A stretch of DNA of 64,000 bases, from NCBI GenBank assembly GCA_031425035.1, contig JANPIN010000064.1, positions 25,055 through 89,054 of the forward strand, written 5' to 3'. This document shows positions 44,052 through 52,866 of the stretch, one piece after another (position 1 is the stretch's first letter; each line of letters starts with the position of its first letter). A program made the position numbers and the translations under genes. The notes under the pieces are model-generated. The model was not told where the DNA came from. It made no database searches and saw only the letters and a list, made by a program, of their open reading frames with translations. The DNA is from M3007 sp031425035. Lineage in GTDB: Bacteria; Bacteroidota; Bacteroidia; Chitinophagales; Saprospiraceae.

Positions 44052-45755
44052 ATGATATCATTCCTGAAAAAAGCCATGTTCCTAGTGGCCCTCGTGTATG
44101 CCCAGTTTGCAGCAGCTCAATCCCATGCCGATGGCATGGCCGCTATGCAGATGAAAAACTGGGATAAAGCCATTAGCATTTATACGGCACTGACCAAGGC
44201 CAACCCGAATGACCAGACAGCTTTTCTGACTTTAGGAAATGCGTATCTGGCCAAAGGCGATAAGGATAAAGCGAAAACCGCTTTTGACGCCGGTTTCAAT
44301 GCTAAAGCCGATAGCCCACTGGCGTATGTAGCCAACGGCCGCATCCTGTTATTGCAGGGCAATATTGTGGGCGCCGATGAGCAATTTAAAAAGGCCGCTA
44401 AATACGGTAAAAAGGATTCCAATGTGCTTCGTCAGGCCGGTGAATCCTTCCTGTACGCACCGCCGGGGGTAAAACCCAATTTCGTGCGGGCGGAGGAGTT
44501 TCTGAAAATGGCCTATGAAGCCAACTCCAAGGATTTCACCGCGTTAATGACGCTCGGTTATGCCTATAAGGAAATGCCGAACGGCGGTCTGGCTGCCCAG
44601 CAGTACGAACTGGCCGAGGCCCTGGATCCTAAAAATCCACTGCCTAAGTATATGCTGGCATTGGTTTACCGCGCCGCAAAATTGAGTGATAAGTACGTGG
44701 ACTACCTGGACCGCACGATCGCTATTTCGCCCAAGTACACGCCGGCTCTGCGCTCGAAAGCGGAACATTTCTACACCACCAAAAAGTGGGAGAAAGCCGC
44801 CGAAGCTTCCAAAGCCCTGATCATGGGCGGAGACGATGTTACCGTAGATGACGAGATGCAACTGGCGAACACGCTATTCATCACCAAGGACTATCCGGGC
44901 AGCATTACGCTGGTGGAAAAAATCATCCAGAAAGACGGATCGAAGAACTACCTGCGCCGCCTGCTGGGTTACAGCTACTACGAAACCGGCGACTATCCAA
45001 AGGGGCTGGACATCATGAACGACTATTTCACCAAAGTGACGCCGGATAAGGTGTTGCCTTCCGACTACTTGTATCTGGGCCGTTTGATGGTAAAAACAAA
45101 GGGAGATACGATTGCGGCTATCAATAACCTGAAAAAAGGAAATGAAATTGACTCGTCCTTATGGACGGTGAACAAGGAAATTGCCGAGCTATACTACGCT
45201 AAAAAGGATTACTGTAACTCAGCCGTAAGCTACCAGATGTATCTGGACTCCGTGCCAAAAGTAGAGGCCACCGACGTTTACAAACTTGGTGCGGCCCAGT
45301 ACTTTTGTGATGATAGTTTGCGCTATCAAAAAGCGTTAAAAACTTTCCTGCGGGTCACCGAAATGGTGCCGACTGCCCCTATTGGCTGGTACTGGAGTGC
45401 TCGCGCCGCCACAAAACTGGAGCCCGACGTGCAGACTTTCCCGGATTCCGTAGCTACTTTCGGACATGCAAAATTGTACTGGGATACCTACGTCGCCCTT
45501 CCTGCGGTGGAAAAGGTGAAAAATAAGAAAGAGTTAGTCGAAGCCTACTCATATCTGAGCTACTATCATTACCTGAAAGGCGATGCAGCCAGTACCGAAG
45601 CCAATGCTACCAAATTGCTCGAGCTGGATCCCGCCAACCAAACGGGTACGGAGCTGCTCAATCAGGCCAAAAGCGGCACGATGACCCCTTATGTACCCGG
45701 TTCCAAACCGTCCAGCGTTCCGGCTCCGTCCGGTGGGGGCAAAGGCAAGAAGTAA
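44052..45755 (+). CDS. TPR-repeat exported protein
   Basis: 567 residues from the ATG at 44052 with signal peptide MISFLKKAMFLVALVYAQFA (cut at AAAQS). Tetratricopeptide repeats fill it, for example NWDKAISIYTALTKANPNDQTAFLTLGNAYLAKGDKDKA near the start and further repeats to about residue 530. It ends in a Pro/Ser/Gly/Lys tail (KPSSVPAPSGGGKGKK). It should bind partner proteins in the periplasm. Located 154 bp after the PstS-like gene and closed by a strong terminator, it probably works with that protein, but the complex is undefined. Confidence 0.88.
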   Translation: MISFLKKAMFLVALVYAQFAAAQSHADGMAAMQMKNWDKAISIYTALTKANPNDQTAFLTLGNAYLAKGDKDKAKTAFDAGFNAKADSPLAYVANGRILLLQGNIVGADEQFKKAAKYGKKDSNVLRQAGESFLYAPPGVKPNFVRAEEFLKMAYEANSKDFTALMTLGYAYKEMPNGGLAAQQYELAEALDPKNPLPKYMLALVYRAAKLSDKYVDYLDRTIAISPKYTPALRSKAEHFYTTKKWEKAAEASKALIMGGDDVTVDDEMQLANTLFITKDYPGSITLVEKIIQKDGSKNYLRRLLGYSYYETGDYPKGLDIMNDYFTKVTPDKVLPSDYLYLGRLMVKTKGDTIAAINNLKKGNEIDSSLWTVNKEIAELYYAKKDYCNSAVSYQMYLDSVPKVEATDVYKLGAAQYFCDDSLRYQKALKTFLRVTEMVPTAPIGWYWSARAATKLEPDVQTFPDSVATFGHAKLYWDTYVALPAVEKVKNKKELVEAYSYLSYYHYLKGDAASTEANATKLLELDPANQTGTELLNQAKSGTMTPYVPGSKPSSVPAPSGGGKGKK

Positions 45756-45780
45756 CTGATCAATGTTCATGACCATACTG

Positions 45781-45816
45781 AAAACGTCCGGCCTTGCAAA
45801 AGACCGGACGTTTTTT
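45781..45816 (+). terminator. Rho-independent terminator after the TPR gene
   Basis: AAAACGTCCGG (45781-45791) pairs with CCGGACGTTTT (45804-45814), and the T-run continues to 45816. A strong A-stem-T arrangement. Confidence 0.93.
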
Positions 45817-45866
45817 GTCCCGCTGAAAACCAAAGGTGATTTATTAACTTCGCCCAAAAAGTAAAT

Positions 45867-46715
45867 ATGCGCATCCTGCCCATTTTCCTGCTTTTCTTTT
45901 CGCCACTAGCTCCGGACCGACTGCCGGAGTTGCCCATGAAGGCTGATCACCCGATGTTCGACCAGCGGGATATGGAGGCTTATGACGAAAAACAAAAACT
46001 GTCTCTGGCCATCCAGGGTAAACCGGCGCAAACCCTGGCGATCGCCAAATCCTTTCTGGGTATACCGTATGTCAATGGTACGCTGGAACAAAGCGGCCCG
46101 GAACAACTGGTGGTCAACCTGCGCCAGCTCGATTGCTGGACTTTTATCGAAAACAGCCTGGCCATTGCGCTGAATGAGCAGGGCGATTTTCAGGACTATC
46201 AGACGCAACTGCAAAAACTCCGTTACTGGGGAGGAACTGTGAGCGGTTATGGATCGCGCATCCATTATTTCTCTGGATGGGTCCTGCAGGCCCAGGCTAT
46301 GGGTTACTTACAGGACATTACTGCTGAGCTGGGCGGTATACCCTACCATAAAAAAATCGGCTACATCAGCGCCCGTCCGGCTAAATATCCCGGTATACGC
46401 GATGCAGCGGCCTTACGGGCCATTGTGGCTGCCGAAGCCCGGATCAACCGGCATGCCTGGCATTTTATTCCAAAATCGCAGGTTGCTAAAATGGAAGATC
46501 AACTGCAGGATGGCGACCTGATTCTGCTGACTTCGGTGAAAGCCGACCTGGACGTGGCCCACCAGGGTTTCGCTGTGCGGCAGAACGGCCATATTCACTT
46601 ATTGCACGCTTCCTCCTTGCATAAACGCGTGGTACTGACCTCCGAGCCGCTTTCTCAATACATGGCCAAACAGAAAGGCCAGTCGGGGATCATTGTCGTC
46701 CGCATCCATGCTTAA
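45867..46715 (+). CDS. DUF1460 amidase-like protein (NlpC/P60-type fold)
   Basis: 282 residues with a short export signal (MRILPIFLLFFSPLAP). The family signatures are LDCWTFIENSLA with the probable nucleophile C90, LRYWGGTVSGYGSRIHYFSGWVLQA, and DGDLILLTS to DVAHQGFAVRQNG with the probable H232. Related proteins from Bacteroides act on peptidoglycan fragments as N-acetylmuramoyl-L-alanine amidase-like enzymes. It was likely made for the periplasm. The next gene overlaps its stop codon, so the two are translationally coupled. Confidence 0.85.
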   Translation: MRILPIFLLFFSPLAPDRLPELPMKADHPMFDQRDMEAYDEKQKLSLAIQGKPAQTLAIAKSFLGIPYVNGTLEQSGPEQLVVNLRQLDCWTFIENSLAIALNEQGDFQDYQTQLQKLRYWGGTVSGYGSRIHYFSGWVLQAQAMGYLQDITAELGGIPYHKKIGYISARPAKYPGIRDAAALRAIVAAEARINRHAWHFIPKSQVAKMEDQLQDGDLILLTSVKADLDVAHQGFAVRQNGHIHLLHASSLHKRVVLTSEPLSQYMAKQKGQSGIIVVRIHA

Positions 46716-48006
46716 TTCCGCCATTTTGAAGAGAATATTACTCCTTTGTCTCCTGTTCGGCGGCTTTTACAACCTATTGGCCCAAACGACTTATTTATAC
46801 TGCGGGCGCCTGCTCACCATGGAAAACGCACAGGTGCAGACGGCGGTGACAGTCGTGGTGGAAAAAGACAAAATCGTCCGGATCGAACCGGGCTACCTGG
46901 CTTCACCCGTGGGCGCCGAAATCATCGATTTGAAGAATAAAACCGTAATGCCCGGCCTGATAGACTGCCACGTGCACCTGGAATGGGAACAAAGCCGGAG
47001 TTCTTACACCGAAAAATACGTGCTCAATCAGGCGGATATAGCTTTCCGTTCGGCGGTATATGCGCAGCGTACATTGCTGGCGGGTTTTACGACCGTCCGC
47101 GATCTGGGTGGACAGGGCATTAATATTGCCTTGCGGAATGCCGTCAATAATGGGCTCACCATTGGGCCCCGCATTGTTACGGCTGGTCATGCGCTCAGCA
47201 TTACCGGCGGTCATGGGGATGCGACCACCGGTTCAAAATGGGATTTATTCGATCCGCCAGGCCCCGAACTTGGTATAGCCGACGGGCCCGACGAATGCCG
47301 GGCGGCAGTGCGTAACCAGGTAAAACTGGGCGCGGACTGGATCAAGGTCTGCGCCACGGGCGGGGTACTGAGTCTGGCCCGCGACGGCCGGCTGCCGCAC
47401 TATGCACAGGACGAACTCAGTACCATCGTCCGTACGGCGCGCGACCTGGGTATACAGGTGGCTGCCCATGCCCACGGCGACGAGGGTATTCGCCGGGCCG
47501 TACTGGCCGGCGTGGTCAGTATTGAGCATGGCACCTTCATGACCGACAGCACGATGGAACTCATGAAACAGCATGGTACCTGGTATGTCCCGACCCTGAC
47601 GGCAGGCTGGGCGGTGTCCGACAGTGCGCGGCTGGCGAAAGGTTTCTTTCCGGAAGTGGTGCGGGTGAAAGCGCTGGGTATTGGGCCTACTATTCAGGCG
47701 ACCCTGGGCCGGGCGTATAAGCAAGGCGTGAAAATTGCTTTCGGGACGGATGCCGGCGTGTATCCGCATGGCCGCAACGGGCTCGAGTTTGGGTATATGG
47801 CGGCTGCGGGCATGTCGGCCGCTGATATTTTGCGTTCTGCCACCTCCGATGCCGCTATAATGCTGCGCATGCCGGACAGTATTGGCAGCCTGACGCCGGG
47901 TAAACTGGCCGATATCATTGCCGTGGACGGTAATCCCCTGGAAGATATGCGAACCATGGAAAAAGTGGTGTTTGTGATGAAAGCCGGGCGCGTATTTAAG
48001 AATTAG
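46708..48006 (+). CDS. Secreted amidohydrolase (imidazolonepropionase/prolidase-like)
   Basis: 432 residues from the ATG at 46708, which overlaps the previous stop as ATGCTTAA. The signal peptide is ILLLCLLFGGFYNLLAQ. Metal ligands follow the amidohydrolase order: LIDCHVHLEWE, IKVCATGGV (usual carbamylated Lys position), VAAHAHGDEGI, SIEHGTFM and FGTDAGVYPHG. GKLADIIAVDGNPLEDMRTM near the end is typical of the Xaa-Pro dipeptidase/imidazolonepropionase-like branch. Expected to hydrolyse a peptide or cyclic amide in the periplasm. Coupled to a cell-wall amidase-like gene, a muropeptide or dipeptide substrate is plausible but unproven. Confidence 0.9.
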   Translation: MLNSAILKRILLLCLLFGGFYNLLAQTTYLYCGRLLTMENAQVQTAVTVVVEKDKIVRIEPGYLASPVGAEIIDLKNKTVMPGLIDCHVHLEWEQSRSSYTEKYVLNQADIAFRSAVYAQRTLLAGFTTVRDLGGQGINIALRNAVNNGLTIGPRIVTAGHALSITGGHGDATTGSKWDLFDPPGPELGIADGPDECRAAVRNQVKLGADWIKVCATGGVLSLARDGRLPHYAQDELSTIVRTARDLGIQVAAHAHGDEGIRRAVLAGVVSIEHGTFMTDSTMELMKQHGTWYVPTLTAGWAVSDSARLAKGFFPEVVRVKALGIGPTIQATLGRAYKQGVKIAFGTDAGVYPHGRNGLEFGYMAAAGMSAADILRSATSDAAIMLRMPDSIGSLTPGKLADIIAVDGNPLEDMRTMEKVVFVMKAGRVFKN

Positions 48007-48007
48007 C

Positions 48008-48739
48008 CTAGTTACTTTGCTCCGCATTCGGATCGATCAGGGCGAGTAGCACCCGACGGTTCCATTTCCGGTTTTCAGGCAGGTCGTTGCCTTTATCGTC
48101 TTTGTTGGGATATTCCGCTTCCGCTTCTCCATATACTTTAATGGTCATACGGTCGGTGCGGATGCCGTGATTGATGAGGTAGTTCCGGGCGGAGCGGGCG
48201 CGGTTGGTAGCCAGTTCGAGATTGGAGACCGGGTCGCCGACCCCGTCCGTCTGGCCAATAATTTTCAATGTAATTTTGGGGTTGTTTTTCAAGGCCTGGG
48301 CGACCAGGTCCAGTTCGCCGTTTGATTCGGTTGACAGCGTAAAACTACCCAGGTCAAAGAAAATATAACGGACGGTGGTCGATTTTGAGCCGTCCTGCAA
48401 ATACCTGGGTCGACCGGGGCGGTTATAGGGGCAGTTGGCTTCGTTTAGGGCGCGCTGTTCTTCGAGGTCGATGATCGTCGCGTTTGGGAACCCTTTGCCC
48501 AGCAGGTCGTCCAGTACTTTTTCCGCTTGTTCCCGGGTTTTGTAGGTGCCGATAAAATAGCGGTACAGCCCCATTTGGTCGGTACTGACCATGACTTTTT
48601 CCAGGCCATGGCTTTTGAAATAAGAGAGGGGCATCGAATCGGCATAGGCTGCGATCTGCACCCGAAAATCCTGCGCCAGGGCAACCGACAGGCAGCTGGA
48701 AGCCAGCCAGCAGATCATAATCAACACATTACGCAACAT
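48008..48739 (-). CDS. SPOR-OmpA family envelope protein
   Basis: 243 residues, signal peptide LIMICWLASSCLSVALAQ. An N-terminal SPOR-like domain (DFRVQIAAYADSMPLSYFKSHGLEKVMVSTDQMGLYRYFIGTYKTREQAEKVLDDLLGKGF, about 24-85) is followed by an OmpA-like domain (FFDLGSFTLSTESNGELDLVAQALKNNP, IIGQTDGVGDPVSNLELATNRARSARNYLINHGI) with the peptidoglycan-binding TD...NLELATNRA pattern. Both domains bind peptidoglycan. Two lines of wall contact in one small protein is a known design in Bacteroidota. It converges with the amidohydrolase. Confidence 0.9.
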   Translation of the reverse strand: MLRNVLIMICWLASSCLSVALAQDFRVQIAAYADSMPLSYFKSHGLEKVMVSTDQMGLYRYFIGTYKTREQAEKVLDDLLGKGFPNATIIDLEEQRALNEANCPYNRPGRPRYLQDGSKSTTVRYIFFDLGSFTLSTESNGELDLVAQALKNNPKITLKIIGQTDGVGDPVSNLELATNRARSARNYLINHGIRTDRMTIKVYGEAEAEYPNKDDKGNDLPENRKWNRRVLLALIDPNAEQSN

Positions 48740-48760
48740 GGGTAGTAGGAGTTGTAGAGG

Positions 48761-49204
48761 TTAAACCAGCGTGGCCGTATTGACCCAATAGGATTCAATA
48801 TTGCGCGCTACTTCCTGCAGGTCTTCAAAAGAAGTGGGCTTTGTGATGAAAGAGTTGGCGCCCATGCTATACATCTGACGAATGTCTTCCGGTGATTTAG
48901 ACGTGCTGAAGATGATGACTGGAATGTGCTTCAGGGAGGGCGCCTTTTTAATTTCATCAAGCACCTGCCGCCCGTCTTTTTTCGGCATATTCAAATCCAG
49001 CAGGATCAAGCCGGGCATTTTTGCCTGATAGGTGGAAAATTTTCCGCGACTATATAAGAAATCAAAGACTTCGTTCCCGTCTTCTACGAAATCGATTTCA
49101 CAATGGCTGGCATTCTCCTCAAAGGCAGCTTTCGTCAGATAACGATCATCGGCATCATCATCGGCAATCAGGATCAATAAAGCACGGGCTTTATTTGGGC
49201 TCAT
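48761..49204 (-). CDS. Single-domain response regulator (CheY-like)
   Basis: 147 residues, one receiver domain. The acidic pocket is ADDDADD (about 14-20) and the phosphorylated residue is D70 (LILLDLNMPKKDG); IFSTSKSPEDI supplies the Thr/Ser and the final K is in FITKPTSFEDL. There is no output domain. Immediately upstream, overlapping its start, is the decayed 3' end of a histidine kinase gene, so its cognate kinase appears lost. Remaining kinases in the window or elsewhere may phosphorylate it. Confidence 0.92.
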   Translation of the reverse strand: MSPNKARALLILIADDDADDRYLTKAAFEENASHCEIDFVEDGNEVFDFLYSRGKFSTYQAKMPGLILLDLNMPKKDGRQVLDEIKKAPSLKHIPVIIFSTSKSPEDIRQMYSMGANSFITKPTSFEDLQEVARNIESYWVNTATLV

Positions 49205-49585
49205 AATTTTTTAAATCTGATGATGGCAGATAAATAGAGATGGCAGGTCCTACGTCCATCTGGCTTTCTACATCCAGATATCCAGGAAGATTATGACTAC
49301 GTTTTGGCTTATTGCCAGCCCAATACCTATACCAGAATATGGGCAACGTACATGACAAATGTACGAATCTTAATGACTGACTGAACATTTTGACGGGTAA
49401 ATTTGAAGCTATTATTTAACATTTGCTCGAACAGGGCCTGCAACTGCGCTTCACTGCCCATGACCGCCACCTCCCTGATTTCCAGGTCCATTAACGGAAC
49501 GTCCTGCAGATCCTTCGTTTAAAAAAAGTACCACTACAGTACAGGCAAGCACCCAGTAAAGATATTTGAGTGTTTGATTACGCAT
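49191..49585 (-). pseudogene. Decayed histidine kinase gene upstream of the response regulator
   Basis: Pieces lie in order in different frames. From 49585 a start with one membrane helix (MRNQTLKYLYWVLACTVVVL); after a frame change, an N-box stretch (LFEQMLNNSFKFT); then, after a missing G1 region, a G2 box (GIGIGLAISQNVV) and, after another shift, GYLDVESQMDVG to SIYLPSSDLKN ending at 49191, 14 bp inside the next gene. The H-box with the phosphorylated His is absent. Overlap with the response regulator start suggests the pair was once one operon. Confidence 0.75.
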
Positions 49586-49748
49586 GTATTCAGCCAGGGG
49601 AAGGAATGAAAGAACCGCAAAGTTACGGGATGTGTTGTTTTCTGTAAAAATCCCATTTTGGGGAAAAAATTACCGACTTCTGTTGTTCCTTAGCTGGCAT
49701 TCTTTTTTATGCGGGTAACACATTCCACACTTCGGAAATCAGAAACTG
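49586..49748. other. Intergenic region before rpoN, nothing recognised
   Basis: About 160 bp between the divergent kinase remnant and rpoN. No exact TAnnTTTG element, -24/-12 motif or stable hairpin was found by eye. Confidence 0.45.
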
Positions 49749-51242
49749 ATGATAAGGCAAAGCCAGCAACAGGGGCAGAAACAGCTCCTAAAACTATCTC
49801 CCCAACAGATTCAACTATTGAATTTTCTGCAGCTCAACACCTTGGAGCTGGAGCAGAAGATCAAAGATGAACTGGAAGAAAACCCCGCTCTGGAAGCAGA
49901 TAGTTCAGCTTCCGAGGCGGAACTGACCTCACCCGAAACGGAAACGCCCGCCGGGGACGCACCAGAGGTAGAAAGTGAAAGCGACAGCGAAGCGGATGAA
50001 TATGACCGCTTTGAATTATTGGAACAATATCACCAGGACGACGATTTACCCGAGTATAAAACTGCCGGCGATCAACGCAGCGCAGATGATGTGCCTTTTA
50101 GCCCAACCCTGGTGCAGGGCGCTGATTTCCGCGAACAGTTGAAAGATCAGCTCGTCATGATGCCCCTCGATGAACGGGAACGCCTCCTGGCCGGTTACCT
50201 GGTCGACAGCCTGGATGACGATGGTTATTTAAGACTTGATCTCGATGATATTGCCGACAACCTGTCCTTCGCCCACAACATTTTTGTCGTGACTTCCGAA
50301 CTGGAATCGGCACTCGAAATCGTCCAGGGGCTCGAGCCGGTCGGCGTTGGCGCCCGCGATTTGCGGGAATGTCTGTTACTGCAACTGGAGGCTAAACAGC
50401 ATAATGTCGCCTGTATCGATCTCGCGCATACAATTGTCAAAAAGCACCTTACGGACCTGGCCAACCGGAATTACGACAAGCTGATCAATATTCTAGGCGT
50501 AAATGCCGAAGAAATGAAATGCGCCACCGCATTGATCGCCCGTCTGAACCCCCGACCCGTCGGCAGCAATACAGCGGAACTGGTGAAGAATCAAAACATC
50601 ATTCCGGAGTTTGTGGTCGAAAAAACCGATGACGGCCAGTTTCAGGTCTTCCTGGCGAACGGCAATAGTGCCAGTCTGCGTATCAGCGGCGATATGGTGC
50701 AAATGCTGGAATCCATGCAGCGCGATAAATCCGGCAAACGCGACAAAGCGGCGGTGCAGTACCTGCGGTCTAAAGTCGATTCGGCCATCTGGTTTGTGGA
50801 AATGGTTCGTCAACGCGAGCAGTCCATGCTGAAGTCCATGCAGGCCATCGTCACACTGCAACGCGATTATTTCCGCAGCGGCGACGAAAAAGACCTGCAT
50901 CCGATGATCCTGAAAGACGTGGCGGAACAAACCGGGCTGGATATTTCCACCATTTCGCGGGTAACCAGTATGAAATACGCACTGGCGCCTTTCGGCATTG
51001 TCCACCTGAAAGAACTGTTTAACGGTGGGCTGGCTAAAACGGATGGCGAAATGGTCACCAACAAAGAAATTAGCGATATTATAAGTGAATTAATAAGCCA
51101 GGAAGACAAACAAAACCCGATCACGGACCAGGAAATGGCGGATAAACTGCTGGCGAAAGGTTACCACGTGGCTCGACGTACCGTGGCCAAGTATCGCGAT
51201 GCGATGAATATTCCTGTGGCCAAAATGCGCAAAGCGCTATAA
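49749..51242 (+). CDS. rpoN: RNA polymerase sigma-54 factor
   Basis: 497 residues. Region I is QKQLLKLSPQQIQLLNFLQLNTLELEQKIKDELEENPAL, the Gln/Leu-rich activator-interacting part. An acidic region II follows (SESDSEADEYDRFELLEQYHQDDDLPEY). The C-terminal HTH reads ILKDVAEQTGLDISTISRVTSMKYALAPFGIVHLKELF, and the RpoN box ARRTVAKYR is at 475-483. It directs polymerase to -24/-12 promoters and needs an AAA+ activator. One is encoded 2 bp downstream. The stop and the next start nearly touch, so the two are one operon. Confidence 0.97.
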   Translation: MIRQSQQQGQKQLLKLSPQQIQLLNFLQLNTLELEQKIKDELEENPALEADSSASEAELTSPETETPAGDAPEVESESDSEADEYDRFELLEQYHQDDDLPEYKTAGDQRSADDVPFSPTLVQGADFREQLKDQLVMMPLDERERLLAGYLVDSLDDDGYLRLDLDDIADNLSFAHNIFVVTSELESALEIVQGLEPVGVGARDLRECLLLQLEAKQHNVACIDLAHTIVKKHLTDLANRNYDKLINILGVNAEEMKCATALIARLNPRPVGSNTAELVKNQNIIPEFVVEKTDDGQFQVFLANGNSASLRISGDMVQMLESMQRDKSGKRDKAAVQYLRSKVDSAIWFVEMVRQREQSMLKSMQAIVTLQRDYFRSGDEKDLHPMILKDVAEQTGLDISTISRVTSMKYALAPFGIVHLKELFNGGLAKTDGEMVTNKEISDIISELISQEDKQNPITDQEMADKLLAKGYHVARRTVAKYRDAMNIPVAKMRKAL

Positions 51243-51244
51243 AT

Positions 51245-52750
51245 ATGGAAAAAATTCTCATTATTGATGATGATCTTGACATCTGTACGCTGCTTAATCG
51301 CTTCCTCTCCCGGAAAGGTTATATAGTCGTAACGGCTAATAGTGGACAAGCAGGCATCACCCTGGCGGAGAACGAACGACCGGAGTTAATCCTGACTGAT
51401 TTCCGCCTGGGCGATATGGAAGGCAGCGAAGTGCTGCAACAACTTCGGGAAAAACTGCCCCACATACCGGTACTGGTGATGACTGGTTATTCCGACATTC
51501 GGATGGCCGTCAACGTGATGAAACAGGGGGCCTTCGACTACATATCCAAACCGATTGTGCCGGATGAAATCCTGCTCAGTATTCAGCGCGCTTTGGCGGC
51601 GCCGGTTTCGATGGGGGTAGAACCCGGTCAAATGCCGGAAGAAAGCACAGCGCCGGTAAAGTTTAAAGCCTCTTCCCCCGCTACCGGGCAGAGTAGCGGG
51701 TATGTCGTTGGCGATAGTCCGCAAGCCCAGGCGCTCTACAAACAGATCGATCTGGTGGCGCCGACCAATTATAGTGTGATCATTTATGGAGAGAGTGGGG
51801 CGGGTAAAGAATCCGTAGCCCGGATGATCCATGACCGCAGCCCGCGCCGTAATCAACCTTTCGTGGCCATGGACTGCGGAGCGATTTCTAAAGACCTGGC
51901 CAATAGTGAACTGTTCGGCCACGAAAAAGGGGCTTTTACCGGCGCGCTCACGGTCAAGATCGGCCACTTCGAAATGGCCAACGGCGGCACCTTGTTTCTG
52001 GATGAAGTAACCAACCTGCCGTATGATGTGCAGGTGGCCCTGTTGCGGGTCGTGCAGGAACGCCGTTTGAAACGCATTGGCAGCGCCAAAGAAATACCGC
52101 TCGACGTACGTATTCTGGTCGCCAGTAATGAGCGCCTGTGGCAGGCCTGTCGAAAAGGGAGGTTCCGCGAAGACCTATACCATCGTTTCAATGAGTTTAC
52201 CCTGGAAATGCCGCCCCTGCGCGAACGACGCGATGATATTATGCTTTTTGCCAGCCGTTTTTTGCAGGATACCAGCCGGGAACTGGGTAAAAACCTACAG
52301 GGCTTTTCAGATGATGTGGTACAGATTTTTATGCAATATCCTTGGTATGGCAACGTGCGCGAATTGAAAAATGTGATCAAACGCGCTACTTTGCTCACCG
52401 ACGGCCCCATCGTCGAAGCGAAATCGCTGCCCTTTGAGATCGCCTACTATGCCCGCCTGGAAATTGATGACCCTAACGACCAGAAGGCGGAAAATCAACC
52501 TATTTTACTAACCCCTTCTCCTGCTTCTGTTGCGCCACCGATTATTACATCCATACCGGTACCTGCTACGGTGAGTCGTCCGCCTATACCGGAAAAAACC
52601 GATCTTAAAGCAGTTGCCAGTAGTGCGGAGTATGATATGATCATGCAGGTGTTGCAGGAGGCGCGCTTTAATAAAAGCAAAGCCGCGCAAATGCTGGGCA
52701 TTGACCGGAAGACTTTGTACAACAAGTTAAAGAATTATAATATTGAATAG
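51245..52750 (+). CDS. NtrC-family sigma-54-dependent response regulator
   Basis: 501 residues in the full three-domain layout. Receiver domain 1-120 with phosphorylatable D52 (ILTDFRLG); AAA+ domain with Walker A GESGAGKESVARMI, the sigma-54-contacting loop G229-AFTGA-234, Walker B GGTLFLDEV and the arginine-rich RFREDLYHRFNEF; Fis-type HTH at the end (FNKSKAAQMLGIDRKTLYNKLKNY). A Pro/Val-rich linker precedes the HTH. It remodels sigma-54 polymerase when phosphorylated. It lies between rpoN and two kinases, which are its likely partners. Its regulon is unknown. Confidence 0.96.
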   Translation: MEKILIIDDDLDICTLLNRFLSRKGYIVVTANSGQAGITLAENERPELILTDFRLGDMEGSEVLQQLREKLPHIPVLVMTGYSDIRMAVNVMKQGAFDYISKPIVPDEILLSIQRALAAPVSMGVEPGQMPEESTAPVKFKASSPATGQSSGYVVGDSPQAQALYKQIDLVAPTNYSVIIYGESGAGKESVARMIHDRSPRRNQPFVAMDCGAISKDLANSELFGHEKGAFTGALTVKIGHFEMANGGTLFLDEVTNLPYDVQVALLRVVQERRLKRIGSAKEIPLDVRILVASNERLWQACRKGRFREDLYHRFNEFTLEMPPLRERRDDIMLFASRFLQDTSRELGKNLQGFSDDVVQIFMQYPWYGNVRELKNVIKRATLLTDGPIVEAKSLPFEIAYYARLEIDDPNDQKAENQPILLTPSPASVAPPIITSIPVPATVSRPPIPEKTDLKAVASSAEYDMIMQVLQEARFNKSKAAQMLGIDRKTLYNKLKNYNIE

Positions 52751-52866
52751 TGAAGTTTTATGGGTTCGCGTTTTGCTTAAACAGGCAACTCAAAAACCAT
52801 GAAATTCTACAGGGTGCAAACACTAATACAATTTAATCCTGCCTTAAATGAAGCATATCGTCTGAA

